DNA of 35,714 nt from Sperchopsis tessellata. Taxonomy: Eukaryota > Arthropoda > Insecta > Coleoptera > Hydrophilidae. The DNA lies in the NCBI GenBank assembly GCA_033557685.1, contig JAWQRN010000160.1, forward strand, positions 1-35,714. Reading direction: 5' to 3'. The notes beneath the pieces are model-generated. The model was given only the letters and a program-made list of their open reading frames with translations, was not told the origin of the DNA and ran no database searches. Below, piece by piece: positions 32,670 through 35,714 of the stretch; positions within the stretch are counted from its first letter, which is position 1, and each line of letters begins with the position of its first letter. Position numbers and translations under genes: made by a program.

Positions 32670-32885
32670 ATTTTAATGTTTGATAAATTCAAATATCAAG
32701 CAAACCGGCCAAGTCAATATATTAAATACAGAAACAAACAGAATTGCAGTGGACACGTGTTTCTGTCATTACGACGTCATCAGCACTGCTCTTGACAGTA
32801 ATTAGCTGTTTTCCACTTACGAATATGTTTTAGATCGCGAGTGAGCATATTCTGAGAGGTATCGCAATGTTTCAATGTTACAATT
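32670..32885 (-). repeat. Hammerhead-bearing repeat, copy C
   Basis: The element begins TTTGATAAATTCAAATATCAAG, continues CCGGCCAAGTCAATATATTA, and carries the best ribozyme copy at 32746-32789 (minus). It ends near TCTGAGAGGTATCGCAATG. It lies directly downstream of the second PLE. Confidence 0.8.
32746..32789 (-). ncRNA. Hammerhead ribozyme, type I, copy C (best preserved)
   Basis: Minus strand order: GCAGTG (stem I, 32789-32784), CTGATGA (32783-32777), CGTC-GTAAT-GACA (stem II with three pairs and one C-A mismatch), GAAA (32763-32760), CACGTG (self-complementary stem III with no loop room), TC (32753-32752), CACTGC (stem I, perfect 6 bp). Cleavage is predicted after C at 32752. The minimal stem III is characteristic of PLE hammerheads, which are thought to act as dimers. 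Confidence 0.82.
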
Positions 32886-32945
32886 GAAAAATCATCACGT
32901 TAATTAGATATTAATCTACACGAAATTGCCATTTTCGCATTCGAA

Positions 32946-33322
32946 TAAGAATTTGTTGCTTCCTTGGCCGTACATAAATATGTTATATTAATATTTGATA
33001 AATTCAAATATCAAGCAAACCGGCCAAGTCAATGTATTAAATACAGAAATGAGCTACGCATTGCAAAATGATGGGAAACAAACAGAATTGCAGGGGACAC
33101 GAGTTTCTGTCATTATGACGTCATCAGCATTGCTCTTGATAGTATTTAGCTGTTTTCCACGTACGAATACATATTTCATTCCTTGTATATATGCTTTGAG
33201 ATCGCGACTGAGCATATTGTGAGAGGTTTTAATATATTGACTTGGCCGGTTTGCTTGATATTTGAATTTATCAAATATTAAAATAACACATTTATGTACG
33301 ACCAAGGAAGCAACAAATTCTT
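32946..33322. repeat. Fold-back element containing hammerhead copy D
   Basis: Arms at about 32946-33040 and 33226-33322 are inverted copies of some 95 bp, including GAATTTGTTGCTTCCTTGG, TTTGATAAATTCAAATATCA and CCGGCCAAGTCAAT. Between them is another copy of the repeat, with the ribozyme block at 33090-33133. The whole is a palindrome of about 377 bp. Confidence 0.83.
33090..33133 (-). ncRNA. Hammerhead ribozyme relic, copy D
   Basis: The core CTGATGA, CGTC-ATAAT-GACA, GAAA and GTC are intact. Stem I has decayed (GCAATG against CCCTGC) and stem III is weakened (CTCGTG), so this copy should be poorly active. Confidence 0.65.
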
Positions 33323-33509
33323 ACACAGTGTATTATTATTATTTACCTCATAATGTGTTATATTGTCTGTATATGTAAATGTCTTCAAGCATACATCATC
33401 CTCTACTTGAAAATGCTTATTTCTTAATGATTTCAGTATGTTAAAAACAAATATCACATTTAAAACGTTTGGTTAGCTCACATTTCCGGGATATAGCCCA
33501 TTTATGATG

Positions 33510-34070
33510 TACTAGCTGATATACCCGGTGTTGTCCGTGTAATTTTTAGAAAAGCATCTTTAAACAGGTTTATAACAAGGTTTGTGTATAAACCAAATTT
33601 CTCTTCACCGTCAACATTGGTGCGTGAATTACATTTTAACAATTAAAATTTTAGCTTTTATTTCCCTAGTGGAGTATTAAGGTATCAAACAATGTTACGT
33701 GGCACTTTACTTGGACACTGGAGACTCAACCATGTCACAATATTTCAATATAACCCGTAATAACTTAATAATATTAAGATATATATAGTTTGTCTCTTTA
33801 TTCCAAGTGGAGTGAGTCCCCCACGTTCTAATGAATGAATGCACATTATCATCATGACTCTGTGTGTACGTCACTTAGCAATAATTAATAATGCATGTAT
33901 GCTAACTTAGTGTCGCTTCCTTCTCTCTACTGTATGTAAAGTGCATATTAAAGTAAGCAACAACTCACATAGTGCTCACTCCTCTCTCATAACGTATAGG
34001 CTTATAGCAGCTTGCCACATAAATATATACGTACAAAATTAATTTTTTTATATATAGATTTAAAATTAAG
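33510..34070. repeat. Probable non-autonomous transposon remnant
   Basis: It starts ACTAGCTGATATACCCGG, a terminus I associate with a widespread invertebrate interspersed repeat. It seems to end in TTTTTATATATAGATT. There is no coding sequence and the class is not established. Confidence 0.35.
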
Positions 34071-34269
34071 CGTGTGGCGCTCCGAGAGGCTAAATAAGGT
34101 AGTACGTAAAGGATATATAGGAGTTGGCTAACCTGAGACAGGGAATGGGAGTCACTGTACATTTTTGTTCATTGCCTGTTTATAGCTTGCTAGGAGTAAA
34201 GGTTAGAGTGTTGTTCCTTTCGTTGTTTGCAATTTTGTTTTGTGATCATACTTAACTCAAAAAGCAAGG

Positions 34270-35663
34270 ATGTCATGTAAATGTATTAACAAATCTGACA
34301 ATTTCTGTTATGTGTTTGGTGAAGCGACATTTGCCTCCCAGAAACGCCCAATTACTCCACTCGTGATGAGATTAGAAGATCAAGACAAAATGTGGGCATT
34401 TTATATCTGGTGAATCTACGTGGATAGATCCATAAAAATGGACGTACAATGTATTTTGGTATTCCTATGATTTGGAGAGAGCCGATAAATCACGTAGGTA
34501 ACTGTTGGTACCAGCTATTAAGCATGGTATATCAAGAGAGAAGAAGTTGAGCATAAAATACCGCAATATCCCGTTAGGTATCCGACCATTGCCACATGAG
34601 GACGATCTGCCTGTACCTACCTGTCCAGAGGAGTACAGTCTGCACTCAAATGAAAATCAAGACAGTACAGAGGTGACATCATACCTTGAGGCTTCGACAT
34701 CACAGGATCCTAAGGCACTGGGTGAGCCACACAGGCACCCAAGGTGAACTAAGTGATTAATTCGTAACCAAAAGAGCTTCTAGACTCAAATAGTGGAATC
34801 TGCTAGAACATAATGTTGAAGTGTCACTGTACAGGAGTCGGCAGAAAGATTTACTGCCATATTTTAAAAACAAAAATAATAACCTAGTTGCCTGCTATAA
34901 TGTCAATAGATTGATGACAGTTTTGAATGTGGGGCGCAAGCCACAGGACTGGAGGTTATTCATAGACTCATCAAAGCTTAGTTTAAAAGCTGTGTTGCTG
35001 CACAATGGAAATTGTCTTCCTGACCTGAAGGTAATTGCAATATTGCTGGGCATGCAGTTGGGATACACCAAGCACTGCTGTTTTTTGTTTGAGTGGGACA
35101 GTCAGGCCAGATCCTCACACTACAACACAAAAGTCTGGTGTCCAAGGGAAACTCTGGAACCCGGAGAAAAAATGTCCAGCACAATCCTCTGGTTGATCAA
35201 AACAAAATTCTTCTACCCCTTTTACACATCAAATTCTGCCTTACAAAACCTTTGTAAAGGGGATGAACAGGGATGGGGGAACAGCTTTCAAGTACCTGAT
35301 AAACAAATTTACACGGCTGAGTGAGGCTAAAGTTAAGGAAGGAATTTTCATTGGTTCTCAAATTCATGAACTAACTTCTTGTGGATGAAAACTTCAGGGA
35401 GACCTCACAAGCAATGAGCAACCATTTTGGGAAGCCTTTAAGGTTGTTATGTGTGGGAAACCGAAGAGCTGAAAATTATGTTTGTAAACAACTTTCCAGA
35501 CAAGAATCAACGATTAGGCTGCAACATGTTCCTCAAAATGTACTTTCTCCACTCTCATCTAGATTTCTTCCCAGAAAACTGCGGTGCGGTGAATGATGAG
35601 CATGGTGAGCGGTTTCATCAAGACATTTCAAATGATTTAGGTTCAGGGAGCAATAATGATTGA
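34270..35663 (+). pseudogene. Degenerate copy of an uncharacterised transposon-like protein family
   Basis: From ATG 34270 the plus strand reads MSCKCINKSDNFCYVFGE (a Cys-rich start), and after stops and frame changes IPLGIRPLPHEDDLPVPTCP (about 34577-34637). Further pieces are VSLYRSRQKDLLPYFKN, DWRLFIDSSKLSLKAVLLHN (about 34950-35010), a deletion, DLKVIAILLGMQLGYTKHCC, FEWDSQARS, and finally SHLDFFPENCGAVNDEHGER ending at 35663. I know this order of motifs from multi-copy hypothetical proteins in insect genomes. The FIDSS and WDS aspartates and the DEHGERFHQD block look like an RNase-H-like core, but no transposase class is established. At least three frame breaks and two internal deletions make this copy non-functional. 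AATAAA follows near 35675. Confidence 0.72.
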
Positions 35664-35714
35664 ACACTGTGTAAATAAAATAAATATATTGAGTAAACGT
35701 GAATTAAAATATAT

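Noticed and set aside
1..35714. CRISPR arrays, bacterial operons, integrons or phage genes
   Set aside because: The window is plainly eukaryotic with spliced genes; no regularly spaced short repeats of CRISPR type occur.

Overview
This is an AT-rich eukaryotic window, almost certainly from an arthropod and probably an insect. The evidence is small exons with canonical GT/AG introns, proteins of the animal CCDC40, ENGase, INTS9 and ZNF598 families, and a transposon load typical of large insect genomes (Tc1/mariner, Penelope-like, RTE-like and CR1-like LINEs, pogo/Tigger-like, SINEs). I could not identify the species. Assignments come from recognising translated exons and splice phases by eye; no database search was run.

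Layout. Three genes lie head-to-tail on the minus strand, with a fourth divergent from them. (1) 869-4236 minus: the first four coding exons of a CCDC40-like ciliary/flagellar coiled-coil protein, running off the left edge. It is preceded at 4333-4390 by two near-perfect RFX X-box motifs. (2) 4604-17605 minus: an apparently complete cytosolic endo-beta-N-acetylglucosaminidase (ENGase, GH85) of 8 coding exons and 579 residues, whose introns are packed with transposons. (3) 19091-25718 minus: a complete Integrator subunit 9 (INTS9) of 11 coding exons and 645 residues. (4) 28066-28248 plus: the first coding exon of a ZNF598-like RING E3 ligase; its remaining exons are not visible before the right edge.

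The rest is mostly mobile DNA. A Tc1/mariner relic (1246-2508) has an 11-bp-duplicated insertion inside it. A tRNA-derived SINE (3386-3670) and a 5S-rRNA-like SINE (27175-27338) each have clear target-site duplications. A Penelope-like element (PLE, 4824-6409) in an ENGase intron has long inverted end repeats and a 12-bp duplication; two further PLE pieces lie at 29.1-29.5 kb and 31.35-32.46 kb. LINE remnants fill the introns, and a degenerate copy of an uncharacterised transposon-like protein family occupies 34.3-35.7 kb.

The most interesting signal is a short repeat family present at 2.2, 8.5, 32.7 and 33.0 kb. It carries a type I hammerhead ribozyme core: CTGATGA, a weak stem II, GAAA, a tiny stem III, a GUC cleavage site and a perfect 6-bp stem I in two copies. 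It appears as solo insertions, next to a PLE, and inside a long inverted repeat. Other oddities are two oppositely oriented arrays of a 17-bp GC-rich minisatellite upstream of INTS9, a perfect 18-bp hairpin about 75 bp upstream of the INTS9 start codon, and nested fold-back repeats at the left edge.
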